This document shows, in pieces, positions 28,904 to 37,457 of a stretch of 39,741 nt of DNA. The notes beneath the pieces are model-generated. The model worked only from the letters and a program-made list of their open reading frames with translations, had not been told where the DNA came from and made no database searches. Source of the stretch: Acidobacteriota bacterium (lineage in GTDB: Bacteria; Acidobacteriota; Vicinamibacteria; Fen-336); the NCBI GenBank assembly GCA_011526565.1, contig WYBL01000118.1:1-39741 (forward strand), read 5' to 3'. Every line of letters begins with the position of its first letter. Within the stretch, counting starts at the first letter, position 1. A program made the translations under genes and the position numbers.

Positions 28904-29692
28904 TCACTCCCCCGCTCGCAGCGCCCGCGCGTCGCCCGCGAGCACGGCCTCGATCCCGTCCTCCGTCTCCAGCAGCAGCGCGCCGCGCGCGTCCAGGCCG
29001 CGCGCCACGCCACGCCGCTCGCGGCCGTCCTGCTTCACCCGCACCGGCCGCCCCCACCACTCGAACGCGCGCTCCTCGAACGCCCGCGTCACGCCCTCGG
29101 GCGGCCCGTTGGCCGCGCGATCGTACCAATCGCGGATCCGCGCCAGCAACGCCGCGGCGACGTCTCCGGGCGCCACCGGCACCGGAACCAGGTCGTCGAG
29201 CCGCGCCGCCGGCGGGTCGGTGGCCGCCGGCGCCTGCAGCACGTTCACGCCGATGCCGAGCACGAGCGACTCGAGCCCGCGCGGCGAGCTGCTGGCGTCG
29301 AGCAGCAGCCCCGCCAGCTTGCGCTCGCACCACCACACGTCGTTCGGCCACTTGAGCCGCACGTCGTCCGGCGCCCCCAGCTCCGCGAGCGCCTCCACCA
29401 GGGCGACGCCGGCGGCCAGCGACAGCAGCGGGCCGCGCTCCTGCGGCAACGTCGTCGGCAGCGCGATCGAGAGATACAGGTTGCCGGGCGGCGACTGCCA
29501 GGCGTTGCCGTGGCGACCGCGACCGCCGCTCTGGCGGCCGGCGCGCAGCGACGTCCACGGCGCCGCGTCCACGCCGCGCAGCGCGTCGTTGGTCGACCCG
29601 ATTTCCGCGGCGAACCAGAGCGGCGCCGGCCAGTCGATGCCGCGCGCCGAGAGGGCGGCCGCGACCTCGACGTCGACGGCGTGGGCCGTCAC
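28904..29692 (-). CDS. birA: Biotin--[biotin carboxyl-carrier protein] ligase, short form
   Basis: A 262-residue class I biotin protein ligase that attaches biotin to carboxyl-carrier proteins. It has the adenylate-binding loop GGRGRHGNAWQSPPGNLYLS, the KWPNDVWW catalytic-lysine motif and KLAGLLLDAS, followed by a small C-terminal SH3-like cap. The N-terminal winged helix of the repressor-type BirA is absent, so it should not act as a biotin repressor. The start GTG at 29690-29692 overlaps the nadC-like stop as GTGA. Confidence 0.95.
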   Translation of the reverse strand: MTAHAVDVEVAAALSARGIDWPAPLWFAAEIGSTNDALRGVDAAPWTSLRAGRQSGGRGRHGNAWQSPPGNLYLSIALPTTLPQERGPLLSLAAGVALVEALAELGAPDDVRLKWPNDVWWCERKLAGLLLDASSSPRGLESLVLGIGVNVLQAPAATDPPAARLDDLVPVPVAPGDVAAALLARIRDWYDRAANGPPEGVTRAFEERAFEWWGRPVRVKQDGRERRGVARGLDARGALLLETEDGIEAVLAGDARALRAGE

Positions 29693-30537
29693 TCGACCGC
29701 CTCGAAGACGATCGCGGCGTGCGGAGCCGCCGTCGTCAGGGCCGGGACGCGCACGACGTCGACGCCGGCTTCGGCCAGCGCCCGCGCTTCGGCGGGGTCG
29801 CCGGCCGTGGCCTCGACGGCGGCGCGTCCCGCGACCAGCGCGACGGCGTCGCGCACCTGCAGCAGGGTCAGCTCCGGCAGCGCGAGAGAAGCGGCACCGG
29901 CCTCGAGCGCCTCGGGGATCTCCTCGAAGTGGCGCAGCGCCGCCGCCACCTCGCGGCCGGCCGCGGCTGCGACCGCGAGCCGCACCGCGGCCCCCATGCT
30001 CCCGGCCGCAGCAGCGTGCCAGCCGTGGACGCGGAACCCGGCGTCGAGCCCGTGGCGCGGCGCTTCGCCGCCGCCCAGCTCGATCGCGTGGCTCTCCAGG
30101 AAGCGCAGGCCGGGCGTGCCGAAGCGAGTGCCCCGCACCCGCGCGCGGGTGCCGGCCAGCGCCTCCACGTAGCGCCGCGTCAGCGTCGCGATGCCGGACA
30201 GCCGCCCCAGCAGGTTGACCGCGACGCGCCCGGCGGAGATCAGCGCGCGCGCGCGGCCGTGGACCCGCGCCAGCTCGACCCCGGCGGCGGCCTCGAGGCC
30301 GTCGGCCAGCGCTCCCTGCCAGTGGAACTCGGGATCGAGATGGCGGAAGGCGAGCGCGGCGGCGTCGAGCCCGGCCACGACACAGGGCTCGCGGGCCAGC
30401 AGCGCGCCGGCTCCCACCGCGCCTTCCGTGACACACGCCCGCGCGGTGGCGTCGCCGCCGCCGAGGTCCTCCTCCAGCGCCCGCACGACCGCGGCGTGGA
30501 TCCGCCGCGGGTCCAGCATCGGGGCCGTGTGGGTCAT
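29689..30537 (-). CDS. NadC-like protein lacking the quinolinate phosphoribosyltransferase active site
   Basis: A 282-residue homologue of NadC, which makes nicotinate mononucleotide from quinolinate and PRPP. The fold landmarks are present: EEDLGGGDAT, GRVAVNLLGRLSGIATLT, TPGLRFLES and the GAGS-like AAAAGSMG. Using the M. tuberculosis enzyme numbering as I recall it, the alignment runs gap-free with an offset of one. The arginines are kept (Arg104, Arg138, Arg161). Lys140, His161, Lys172, Glu201 and Asp222 are replaced by Phe139, Pro160, His171, Ala200 and Pro221. The reading frame is intact with normal codon use. It sits in the usual nadC place between valS and birA, with a strong GGAGGGGAGG site. 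It may be a pseudoenzyme or have another substrate; ModD-type relatives are an alternative. Confidence 0.85.
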   Translation of the reverse strand: MTHTAPMLDPRRIHAAVVRALEEDLGGGDATARACVTEGAVGAGALLAREPCVVAGLDAAALAFRHLDPEFHWQGALADGLEAAAGVELARVHGRARALISAGRVAVNLLGRLSGIATLTRRYVEALAGTRARVRGTRFGTPGLRFLESHAIELGGGEAPRHGLDAGFRVHGWHAAAAGSMGAAVRLAVAAAAGREVAAALRHFEEIPEALEAGAASLALPELTLLQVRDAVALVAGRAAVEATAGDPAEARALAEAGVDVVRVPALTTAAPHAAIVFEAVE

Positions 30538-30563
30538 GACCTCCCCTCCGGCGAGAGACGTGG

Positions 30564-33233
30564 CTAGTTTGCGCCCGCCTTGTCGCCCGCCGGCGGCTGC
30601 GGCGCCAGCTCGATCGCGCTGACCGACAGCTCGGCGCCGGTTTCGGTTTCGAGCTCGACGCGCGGCGCACGGGTGGCGGCTGCCAGGTCGCCGAGGCCGT
30701 GGCCGAGCGCGCGCGACGTCTCCGGGTCCGCGCGCAGCACCAGTCGCGCGAGATGGCGCCCGACCGAGGCCTGGGCGGCGGTCTTCGCGCGGTGCACCGT
30801 CTCGAGCGCGGCAGCGACCGCGTCGAAGGCGGCCGCGTCGTCGAGCGTCGCGCCGACCGCGTCCCACTCCGCGGCCACGGGCCACGCGGCGCGATGCACG
30901 CTCGGCGAGGCGCCGGGGTCGGCCGCGAAGCGCCACGACCAGACCTCCTCGGTCACGTACGGCAGGTACGGCGCCAGCAGCCGCAGCAGCGCGTGCAGGC
31001 CGAGCCGCAGCGAGGCCACCGCACTCGCCCGGCCGGCCGCGTCCTGCTCGTCGCGGGCACGTCCCTTCACGAGCTCGAGGTAGGCGTCGGTGAAGCGGCT
31101 CCAGAAGAAGCGCTCCACGTGGTCGAGCGCGGTCGCGTAATCCATCTCCTCGAGCGCCGCCGAGGCGCGTTCCACGGTCTCGCGCAGCCGGAACTGGAAG
31201 CCCTTGTCCACGGGGTGCGTGATCGCGGCCGCCGGGCCCGCCGCGCCTTCCAGCCCCAGCACCAGCTTGCCGGCGTTGAAGAGCTTGGTGACCAGGCGGC
31301 GGCCGACGGTCAGCACCTTCTCGTCGAAGGCGGTGTCGACGCCGAGCCGCGCCGAGAGCGACCAGTAGCGCACGGCGTCGGAGCCGTACTTGTCGAGCAG
31401 GCCGATCGGCGTCAGCACGTTGCCCTTGCTCTTCGACATCTTCTTGCGGTCGGGGTCGAGCACCCAGCCGGAGATGGCGACGTTGCGCCACGGGATCTGG
31501 CGCTCGTGCAGCCACGCCTTGGCGATCGTGTAGAAGGCCCAGGTGCGGATGATCTCGTGGCTCTGCGGGCGCACGTCCATCGGGAACAGCTGCGCGTGGC
31601 GCTGCGGCTGGTCGCTCCAGCCGGTCGCGAGTTGCGGCGTCAGCGACGACGTGAACCAGGTGTCGAACACGTCGCTCTCGGCGGTGAAGCCGCCGGGCTG
31701 GTCGCGCTGCGCCTCGGCGTAGCCCTTCGGCACGTCCGTCGTCGGATCGACCGGCATCGACTCCGGGTCGGCGACGATCGGGTGCTCGTAGTCGGGTCGG
31801 CCCGCGGCATCCAGCGGGTACCAGACCGGGAACGGCACGCCGAAGTAGCGCTGGCGGCTGATGCACCAGTCGAGGTTCAGGTTCTCGGTCCAGTTCTTGA
31901 ACCGCAGGCGCATGAAGTCCGGGTGCCAGGCGATGCGGTCGCCGGCTTCGATCAGCTCCTGCTTGTGGGCCAGCACCCGCACGAACCACTGGCGGGTGGT
32001 GATGAACTCGAGCGGACGGTCGCCCTTCTCGAAGAACTTGACGGGGTGCTCGATCAGCTTCGGCTCGGCCTGCAGCGGCGCTTCGTGGACGGTGGTCGCG
32101 CTGCCCGCCGGGTCGCGCAGCAGTTCGACGATCCGCTTCTGCGCTTCCTTCACGGTCTGGCCCGCGAGCCGCTCGTAGTACGCGTTGGCCGCCTCCGGCT
32201 GCTCGCTGGGCCAGCCCTCGGTGCCGAACACGACCTTCTCGAGCCGGCCGCCCCGGTCGACGATCTGGCGCAGCGGCAGCTTCTCGTCGCGCCACCAGAT
32301 CACGTCGGTCGCGTCGCCGAAGGTGCAGACCATCAGGATGCCGGTGCCCTTCTCCGGGTCGACCAGCGGGCTCGGGAAGATGCGGACCGGGACCCGGAAC
32401 AGCGGCGTGACCGCCTCGCGGCCGAACAGCGGCTTGTAGCGCTCGTCTTCGGGGTGGGCGGCGACGCCGACGCAGGCGGGCAGCAGCTCGGGCCGCGTCG
32501 TCGAGATGACGAAGCTCTCCTCCGAGCCCTTCACGCCGAAGCGCAGGTCGTGGTACGCGCCGCGCATCGGGCGGTCTTCGACCTCGGCCTGGGCCACCGC
32601 CGTCCGGAAGTCGACGTCCCACATGGTGGGCGCCTCGTGGCTGTAGGCCTCCCCCTTCTTCACGAGGTCGAGGAACGAGAGCTGGGCCATGCGCCGCGAG
32701 TGCTTCGAGATCGTCGAGTACTCGAGCGCCCAGTCGACCGACAGCGCGAGGCGCTGCCACAGCGCCTTGAACGCCTTCTCGTCCTCGTGGGTGAGTTGCA
32801 GGCACAGCTCGATGAAGTCGGCGCGCGAGACCTTCGTCGGCGGCTCCGCCTTGCGCTTCGCGTCGTCCGCCATCTCGAAGCGGCGGTCCGGCTGCGACGG
32901 CACGCCCGCCTCGCAGCGCACGTGGAAGTAGTTCTGAACCCGGCGCTCGGTCGGCAGGCCGTTGTCGTCCCAGCCCATCGGGTAGAACACGTTGCGGCCC
33001 TGCATCCGGCGGTGGCGGGCCAGCACGTCCGTCTGCGTGTAGCTGAACACGTGGCCGACGTGGAGCGAGCCGGAGACGGTGGGCGGCGGCGTGTCGACGA
33101 CGTAGCGCGGGCCCGCGGCCTGCTCGTCGAAGCGGTAGGTGCCGTCCTGGGCCCACTGCTCGTCCCACTTCTGCTCCGCGGCGACGGAGTCGAAGTGGGA
33201 CGGGAGCGAGGCGATGTCGACCGGAGTGCGCAT
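30564..33233 (-). CDS. valS: Valyl-tRNA synthetase
   Basis: An 889-residue class I synthetase that charges tRNA-Val. It has the HIGH-type motif SGSLHVGHVFSYTQTD (HVGH), the editing CP1 domain with ISTTRPELLPACVGVAAHP, and the KKMSKSKGN loop with the preceding helical SGWVLDPDR. An anticodon-binding helical domain follows. The block GWDDNGLPTERRVQNY resembles actinobacterial/archaeal-type ValS more than the E. coli type. The C-terminus (about 800-889) shows no obvious long coiled-coil arm. GAGAGGA lies before the ATG. It is followed after 26 nt by the nadC-like gene. Confidence 0.97.
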   Translation of the reverse strand: MRTPVDIASLPSHFDSVAAEQKWDEQWAQDGTYRFDEQAAGPRYVVDTPPPTVSGSLHVGHVFSYTQTDVLARHRRMQGRNVFYPMGWDDNGLPTERRVQNYFHVRCEAGVPSQPDRRFEMADDAKRKAEPPTKVSRADFIELCLQLTHEDEKAFKALWQRLALSVDWALEYSTISKHSRRMAQLSFLDLVKKGEAYSHEAPTMWDVDFRTAVAQAEVEDRPMRGAYHDLRFGVKGSEESFVISTTRPELLPACVGVAAHPEDERYKPLFGREAVTPLFRVPVRIFPSPLVDPEKGTGILMVCTFGDATDVIWWRDEKLPLRQIVDRGGRLEKVVFGTEGWPSEQPEAANAYYERLAGQTVKEAQKRIVELLRDPAGSATTVHEAPLQAEPKLIEHPVKFFEKGDRPLEFITTRQWFVRVLAHKQELIEAGDRIAWHPDFMRLRFKNWTENLNLDWCISRQRYFGVPFPVWYPLDAAGRPDYEHPIVADPESMPVDPTTDVPKGYAEAQRDQPGGFTAESDVFDTWFTSSLTPQLATGWSDQPQRHAQLFPMDVRPQSHEIIRTWAFYTIAKAWLHERQIPWRNVAISGWVLDPDRKKMSKSKGNVLTPIGLLDKYGSDAVRYWSLSARLGVDTAFDEKVLTVGRRLVTKLFNAGKLVLGLEGAAGPAAAITHPVDKGFQFRLRETVERASAALEEMDYATALDHVERFFWSRFTDAYLELVKGRARDEQDAAGRASAVASLRLGLHALLRLLAPYLPYVTEEVWSWRFAADPGASPSVHRAAWPVAAEWDAVGATLDDAAAFDAVAAALETVHRAKTAAQASVGRHLARLVLRADPETSRALGHGLGDLAAATRAPRVELETETGAELSVSAIELAPQPPAGDKAGAN

Positions 33234-33338
33234 GGATCCTCTCGGGGCCCGGGGGGTCGCGCCGGGGCTCGCGCGAGTGGCGTCGTCGGCGCGCCCTGCG
33301 GGCGATGCGGGCGATTCGGGGCGGTTTCTCGGAAGGGG

Positions 33339-35024
33339 TTACAGCGCGGCCAGTTCGGACTTGAGCCGCTCGATCTCCTTGCGGATCAGGCTCTCGGCGA
33401 GATCGGGGATCACCTCCCACGCGATCTCGCGGATCACCTTCTCGGACACCTGCGCGACGACGCGCTGGGCGATCTTCTCGACCATGTCCGCCGGCACGCC
33501 GATCTCGGCGGCCGCGGACGGCGCCGCGGCGACGGCGGCTGCAGCAGCGACGGGCGCGACGTCGGCGAAACTCGGAGCAGGCGCCTCGGCGGCCGCAGCC
33601 TCCGCCGCAACGGGCTCGGGAGCGGCCGCGACCGGGGCGGGCCCCGGCTCGAAGGCCGGGCTCCCCTCCGGGGACGGCTCGAACGCGGGCGGCTCGGGCT
33701 CGAACGCCGCGGCCGCGGGCTCGAACGCGGGCGGCTCGGGCTCGAACGCCGGTGCCGCGGGCTCGAACGCCGCGGGCTCCTCCATCGCCGGCGCTGCCGC
33801 CTCGGCCGGGGCCGGCGGCTCCGGCTCCTCGAGTTCGGCGATGGGCGCGGGCTCGGGGGCGGGTGCCGGCGGCGGCTCGTAGGCGACGGTCGCCGACGCG
33901 TCGAAGGCGGCGGCGGGCGCCTCGTCCTCGAGCGGTGCGGGTTCGAACGCCGGCGACTCGGGCGCGGCCTCGGCCGCGACAGGCTCCGGCTCGAACGCCG
34001 GCGCCTCGGCCTCGAAGGCGGGCGGCCCGGGCTCGAACGCCGGCGGCTCCGGCTCGAAGGCGGGCGCCTCGGGGGCGGCCTCGAAGCCCATTTCTTCTGC
34101 GGGCTCGGCGATGGCCGACTCGGCGGCTTCGGCGCGGGCGGCCTCGACGGCGGCGCGCGCCCGCTCCTCCATCGAGACCTCGGTGGTCGGCTGCGTCCAC
34201 GGAAGCGTCGCGGCCGAGGGCTCCTCGAGAGCCTCGGCGGCCGGGGCCTCCGCCGCCGCAGCAGCCGGTTCGGGAACGGGCTCCTCGACAAGGCCCAGCG
34301 ACGCGCGCTCGTCTTCGCCGATCGCCGCCTCCGCCGGGGCGTAGAGGTCCTGGTCGAGCGCGGGTTCCTCGGGCGGCGCGACCTCGTAGCCGGCCTCCTC
34401 GAGCAACTCCTCGGCGCCGGCCGCGGCCGGCGCTTCGGCGAACTCTTCGGCGGGCGCCTCGGGCGCCTCTTCGTACACGAACTCGTTTTCGGGTTCGGTG
34501 GGCGCGGGGACCGGGGCCTCTTCCGCGACGAACTCCTCGACCGGTTCCGGCTCCGCCACGGGTGCCGCGGCGGCCACAGGCGCCGGAGGCGCTGGGGCCG
34601 GAGGCGGCGCGGGCGCGGGCGGCGCGGGCGCAGCCGCCACCGGGGCCTGTTGCGCAGGCCGCGCCAGCAGTTCCTTCACCTTGGCGATCAGCGACTGCGG
34701 CTCGAACGGCTTGGCGAGGTAGCCGTCGGCGCCGACGCGGTTGGCCTTCTCCTGGTCGAACGGCTCGAAGGCGCCGGTCAGCAGCAGGACGGGCACGCCG
34801 GCCAGCCCCGGGGTCTTCTTGATGTGATCGCAGACCTCGTAGCCGTCCTTCTCCGGCATGATGATGTCGCACAGGACGACGTCCGGGCGCATCTCCGCGA
34901 GGCGTTCGATCGCGAGCCGGCCGTTGCCGACGGTCGTGACCTCGAAGTCCTCGTCGGAGAAGGTCAGCTCGATGACCTTCTGGATGGTGATGCTGTCGTC
35001 GGCCAGGAGGATCTTCTTGCCCAT
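33339..35024 (-). CDS. Receiver-domain protein with a long Pro/Ala/Glu repeat linker and helical C-terminal domain
   Basis: A 561-residue protein. The receiver domain (about 4-120) has Asp9/Asp10, phosphoacceptor Asp53 and a conserved Lys in YLAKPFEP. Residues about 125-490 are low-complexity Pro/Ala/Glu, including eleven degenerate PAFEPEP-type heptads in two blocks, and are probably disordered. The last 65 residues form a helical domain (IAQRVVAQVSEKVIREIAWE) seen at the end of receiver proteins in myxobacteria and Acidobacteria. No DNA-binding or enzymatic output domain is visible, so it likely signals by protein contact. I chose the ATG at 35024, with GAGGTGAGGG upstream, over a GTG three codons earlier. 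A strong sigma70 promoter lies at 35068-35096. Its partner kinase is unknown. Confidence 0.9.
   Translation of the reverse strand: MGKKILLADDSITIQKVIELTFSDEDFEVTTVGNGRLAIERLAEMRPDVVLCDIIMPEKDGYEVCDHIKKTPGLAGVPVLLLTGAFEPFDQEKANRVGADGYLAKPFEPQSLIAKVKELLARPAQQAPVAAAPAPPAPAPPPAPAPPAPVAAAAPVAEPEPVEEFVAEEAPVPAPTEPENEFVYEEAPEAPAEEFAEAPAAAGAEELLEEAGYEVAPPEEPALDQDLYAPAEAAIGEDERASLGLVEEPVPEPAAAAAEAPAAEALEEPSAATLPWTQPTTEVSMEERARAAVEAARAEAAESAIAEPAEEMGFEAAPEAPAFEPEPPAFEPGPPAFEAEAPAFEPEPVAAEAAPESPAFEPAPLEDEAPAAAFDASATVAYEPPPAPAPEPAPIAELEEPEPPAPAEAAAPAMEEPAAFEPAAPAFEPEPPAFEPAAAAFEPEPPAFEPSPEGSPAFEPGPAPVAAAPEPVAAEAAAAEAPAPSFADVAPVAAAAAVAAAPSAAAEIGVPADMVEKIAQRVVAQVSEKVIREIAWEVIPDLAESLIRKEIERLKSELAAL
33638..33776 (-). 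repeat. PAFEPEP heptad repeat block 2 (coding)
   Basis: Six degenerate 21-bp units encoding (A/P)AFEP-xx heptads in the receiver protein's linker. The DNA unit on the plus strand contains GGCTCGAACGC and is nearly identical between copies. One Glu-Gly-Ser interruption precedes the last copy. Confidence 0.8.
33934..34070 (-). repeat. PAFEPEP heptad repeat block 1 (coding)
   Basis: Five degenerate 21-bp units encoding PAFEPEP, PAFEPGP, PAFEAEA, PAFEPEP and, after a gap, PAFEPAP. This is the N-terminal of the two repeat blocks in the same linker, about 150 bp from the other block. Confidence 0.8.
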
Positions 35025-35067
35025 CGCCCTCACCTCGGGAACGGCCTGAAACGGATTGGTGGGCCTG

Positions 35068-35096
35068 AAGATAGACGCCCGCGGTTAAAGTGTCAA
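35068..35096 (-). promoter_or_regulatory. sigma70 promoter of the receiver-protein gene
   Basis: A consensus TTGACA (35096-35091) is separated by 17 bp from TATCTT (35073-35068) on the minus strand. The predicted start is near 35061, giving a leader of about 37 nt to the ATG at 35024. It is the best sigma70 match seen in the window. Confidence 0.72.
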
Positions 35097-35117
35097 TGTA
35101 GCCCGCGCGGGGCGCCG

Positions 35118-35516
35118 TCAGGCAGCGACGGCCCGGACCTGGTCGACGATGTCCTGGAGCGAGGCTCCCGGCAGGAAGACGCCGGCGACGCCCAGCTTCT
35201 GCAACTCCGGGATGTCCTGGGCCGGGATGATGCCGCCGACGACCAGCTTCACGTCGGCCATCTGCTTGTCCTTGAGCAGGGCGACGATCCGCTCGCAGAT
35301 CGGCAGGTGCGCGCCGGACAGGATCGAGAGGCCGATCACGTCGGCATCCTCCTGGGCGGCGGCCGCCACGATCTGCTCGGGGCTCTGGCGCAGGCCCGTG
35401 TAGATCACCTCCATGCCGGCGTCGCGCAGCGCGCGGGCGACGACCTTGGCGCCCCGGTCGTGCCCGTCGAGGCCCGGCTTCGCCACCACCACCCGGATCT
35501 TGCGGTCGTTCGTCAT
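35118..35516 (-). CDS. icmB: B12-binding small subunit of an acyl-CoA mutase (IcmB-like)
   Basis: A 132-residue cobalamin-binding Rossmann-like subunit. It has the DxHxxG motif LDGHDRG (Asp17, His19, Gly22), in which His19 is the lower cobalt ligand. The SILSGAH loop and VVGGIIP motif line the nucleotide tail. It matches the size of stand-alone IcmB (about 136 residues). It follows the large-subunit gene by 13 nt and should form an A2B2-type carbon-skeleton mutase with it. The substrate is set by the large subunit. Confidence 0.93.
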   Translation of the reverse strand: MTNDRKIRVVVAKPGLDGHDRGAKVVARALRDAGMEVIYTGLRQSPEQIVAAAAQEDADVIGLSILSGAHLPICERIVALLKDKQMADVKLVVGGIIPAQDIPELQKLGVAGVFLPGASLQDIVDQVRAVAA

Positions 35517-35529
35517 CGCTGTCGCCTCT

Positions 35530-37149
35530 TCAGAAAACCGGGGCTTCTTCGTACTCGCCCCACACCTCGCGCAGGGCGTCGCACATCTCGCCGATCGTCG
35601 CGTACGCGCGGGAGGCCTCGAGGATCGGGTACATCAGGTTCCCCGTCCCGCGCGCGACCTGCTGCAGCTCCGCGAGCGCCTTGCGCACGCGCTCCTGGTC
35701 GCGGGTCGCCCGCAGCGCCTCGACGCGGGCCGTCTGCTCGCGGGCCGTGGTCTCGTCGATGTAGAGGATCGGCATCGGCTTCTCCTCCATCACGTAGTCG
35801 TTGACGCCGACGATCACCTTGTCCTTGCGCTCGACCGCCTTCTGGAACTGGAACGAGGCCTCCTGGATCTCGCGCTGCGGGAAGCCCTTCTCGACCGCCG
35901 CCACCATGCCGCCCATGGCGTCGATCTTGCGGAAGTACTCGAGCGCGTCGGCCTCGATCTCGTTCGTCAGCTTCTCGAGGAACCACGAGCCGCCCAGCGG
36001 GTCGGCGGCGTTGATCACGCCCGTCTCCTCGGCCACGATCTGCTGGGTGCGCAGCGCGATCGTCACCGCCTCCTCGGTCGGCAGCGCGAGCGCCTCGTCG
36101 AGCGAGTTCGTGTGCAGCGACTGGGTGCCACCCAGCACCGCCGCCAGCGCCTGCAGCGCGGTGCGCGCGACGTTGTTGTACGGCTGCTGCGCGGTCAGGC
36201 TGACGCCCGCCGTCTGGGTGTGGAAGCGCAGCATCATCGAGCGCGTGTTCTTCGCCCCAAAGCGCTCCTTCATCGTGCGCGCCCAGATCCGGCGCGCGGC
36301 GCGGAACTTGGCGATCTCCTCGAAGAAGTCGGAGTGGGAGTTGAAGAAGAAGGACAGCCGCGGCGCGAAGCTGTCGACGTCCATGCCGGCGTCCACGCAC
36401 CACTGCACGTACTCGATGCCGTCGCGCAGCGTGAAGGCCAGTTCCTGCGCCGCCGTCGAGCCCGCCTCGCGGATGTGGTAACCCGAGATCGAGATCGAGT
36501 TCCACTTCGGCATGTGGTCGGTGCAGTACCTGATCATGTCGACGATCAGCCGCATCGACGGCCGGGGCGGGAAGATGTACTCCTTCTGGGCGATGAACTC
36601 CTTGAGGATGTCCGCCTGCACCGTGCCCGACAGCTGTGCCTGCGGCACGCCCTGCTTCTCGCCCACCAGGATGTAGAACGCGACCAGCATCGCCGCGGGC
36701 GAGTTGATCGTCATCGAGGTCGAGACCTCGCCGAGCGGGATGCCGTCGAACAGCGTCTCCATGTCGGCCAGCGAGGTCACCGCCACGCCGCACTTGCCCA
36801 CCTCGCCCAGCGACAGCGGGTGGTCGGGGTCGCGCCCCATCAGGGTCGGCAGGTCGAAGGCGACGGACAGGCCGTGGCCGCCGTTGGCCAGCAGGTACTT
36901 GAAGCGCTGGTTCGTCTGCTCGGCCGAGCCGAAGCCCGCGAACTGGCGCATCGTCCAGACCTTGCCGCGGTACATCGTCGGGTGGACGCCGCGGGTGTAG
37001 GGGTACTGGCCGGGGTCGCCGAGGTCGCGCGCGTAGTCGAGGCCCTGCACGTCCTCGGGGCGGTACAGCGGCCGGATCTCGCGGCCGGAGATCGTCGTGA
37101 ACGGTCGCGTGCGCGGCGGCGCCGCCTTCTCCTCGAGGGCCTTGCTCAT
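35530..37149 (-). CDS. icmA: Coenzyme-B12-dependent acyl-CoA mutase large subunit, isobutyryl-CoA mutase type
   Basis: A 539-residue TIM-barrel subunit that interconverts branched and linear acyl-CoAs by radical rearrangement. Family motifs are [52 protein letters not shown] and ADPLGGSWF. Methylmalonyl-CoA mutase holds its substrate carboxylate with Tyr89 and Arg207 (P. shermanii numbering). The same positions here are Phe70 and Gln188 ([12 protein letters not shown]), 118 residues apart as in the Phe80/Gln198 pair of isobutyryl-CoA mutase. The substrate is therefore more likely isobutyryl-CoA/n-butyryl-CoA than methylmalonyl-CoA. An Arg106 replaces the Tyr of GYDSD. AGGAG precedes the ATG. 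No MeaB-type GTPase chaperone is nearby. Confidence 0.9.
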   Translation of the reverse strand: MSKALEEKAAPPRTRPFTTISGREIRPLYRPEDVQGLDYARDLGDPGQYPYTRGVHPTMYRGKVWTMRQFAGFGSAEQTNQRFKYLLANGGHGLSVAFDLPTLMGRDPDHPLSLGEVGKCGVAVTSLADMETLFDGIPLGEVSTSMTINSPAAMLVAFYILVGEKQGVPQAQLSGTVQADILKEFIAQKEYIFPPRPSMRLIVDMIRYCTDHMPKWNSISISGYHIREAGSTAAQELAFTLRDGIEYVQWCVDAGMDVDSFAPRLSFFFNSHSDFFEEIAKFRAARRIWARTMKERFGAKNTRSMMLRFHTQTAGVSLTAQQPYNNVARTALQALAAVLGGTQSLHTNSLDEALALPTEEAVTIALRTQQIVAEETGVINAADPLGGSWFLEKLTNEIEADALEYFRKIDAMGGMVAAVEKGFPQREIQEASFQFQKAVERKDKVIVGVNDYVMEEKPMPILYIDETTAREQTARVEALRATRDQERVRKALAELQQVARGTGNLMYPILEASRAYATIGEMCDALREVWGEYEEAPVF

Positions 37150-37172
37150 TCGGTCGCTCCTGCGAAGCGGAT

Positions 37173-37178
37173 ATTGTA
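37173..37178 (-). promoter_or_regulatory. Possible -10 hexamer of the mutase operon
   Basis: TACAAT on the minus strand, 23 nt upstream of the icmA ATG, is a near-consensus -10 in an otherwise GC-rich gap. The -35 position (CTCGGG) is poor, so the call is weak. Confidence 0.3.
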
Positions 37179-37190
37179 TCTGCGCGTGGG

Positions 37191-37457
37191 TCAGCCCGAG
37201 CGCCGCCGGAGCCCGAGGAGCCGGCGGACCTCGCCCGTCGAGAACCCCGTCCCCGGCGGATGCTCGCGGCGCGACCGCTCGATGAGCGCCTGCAGGCGTT
37301 CACCGCCCGCCCCGCCCTCCTTCGCGATCTCGCGATCCAGCGGGACCAGGGCCAGCACCGGCTTGCCCCGACGGGTGACGACCACCGGCTCCCGCAGCCC
37401 CTCGCGCGCGAGGTCGGAGAGCGAGCCCGTGATCTCAGTCAGCTTGAGGGTCCTCAC
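37191..37457 (-). CDS. Phd/YefM-type antitoxin
   Basis: An 88-residue small protein with the Phd/YefM N-terminal pattern: [19 protein letters not shown] followed by [18 protein letters not shown], which normally forms the DNA-binding and dimer fold. The C-terminal half is the toxin-neutralising tail. The start is GTG at 37457, lying 23 nt inside the end of the upstream RelE-type toxin frame, so the order is toxin first. The toxin gene appears frameshifted, which would leave the antitoxin as an orphan. Confidence 0.8.
   Translation of the reverse strand: MRTLKLTEITGSLSDLAREGLREPVVVTRRGKPVLALVPLDREIAKEGGAGGERLQALIERSRREHPPGTGFSTGEVRRLLGLRRRSG

Noticed and set aside
33638..34070. CRISPR-like array of about 21-bp units
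   Set aside because: Units are contiguous, keep the reading frame and encode PAFEPEP heptads. There are no unique spacers of constant length.
29689..34872. Very long minus-strand open frame across valS and the receiver-protein gene
   Set aside because: It is a shadow frame caused by the high G+C. Only its last 282 codons (the nadC-like gene) resemble a protein.
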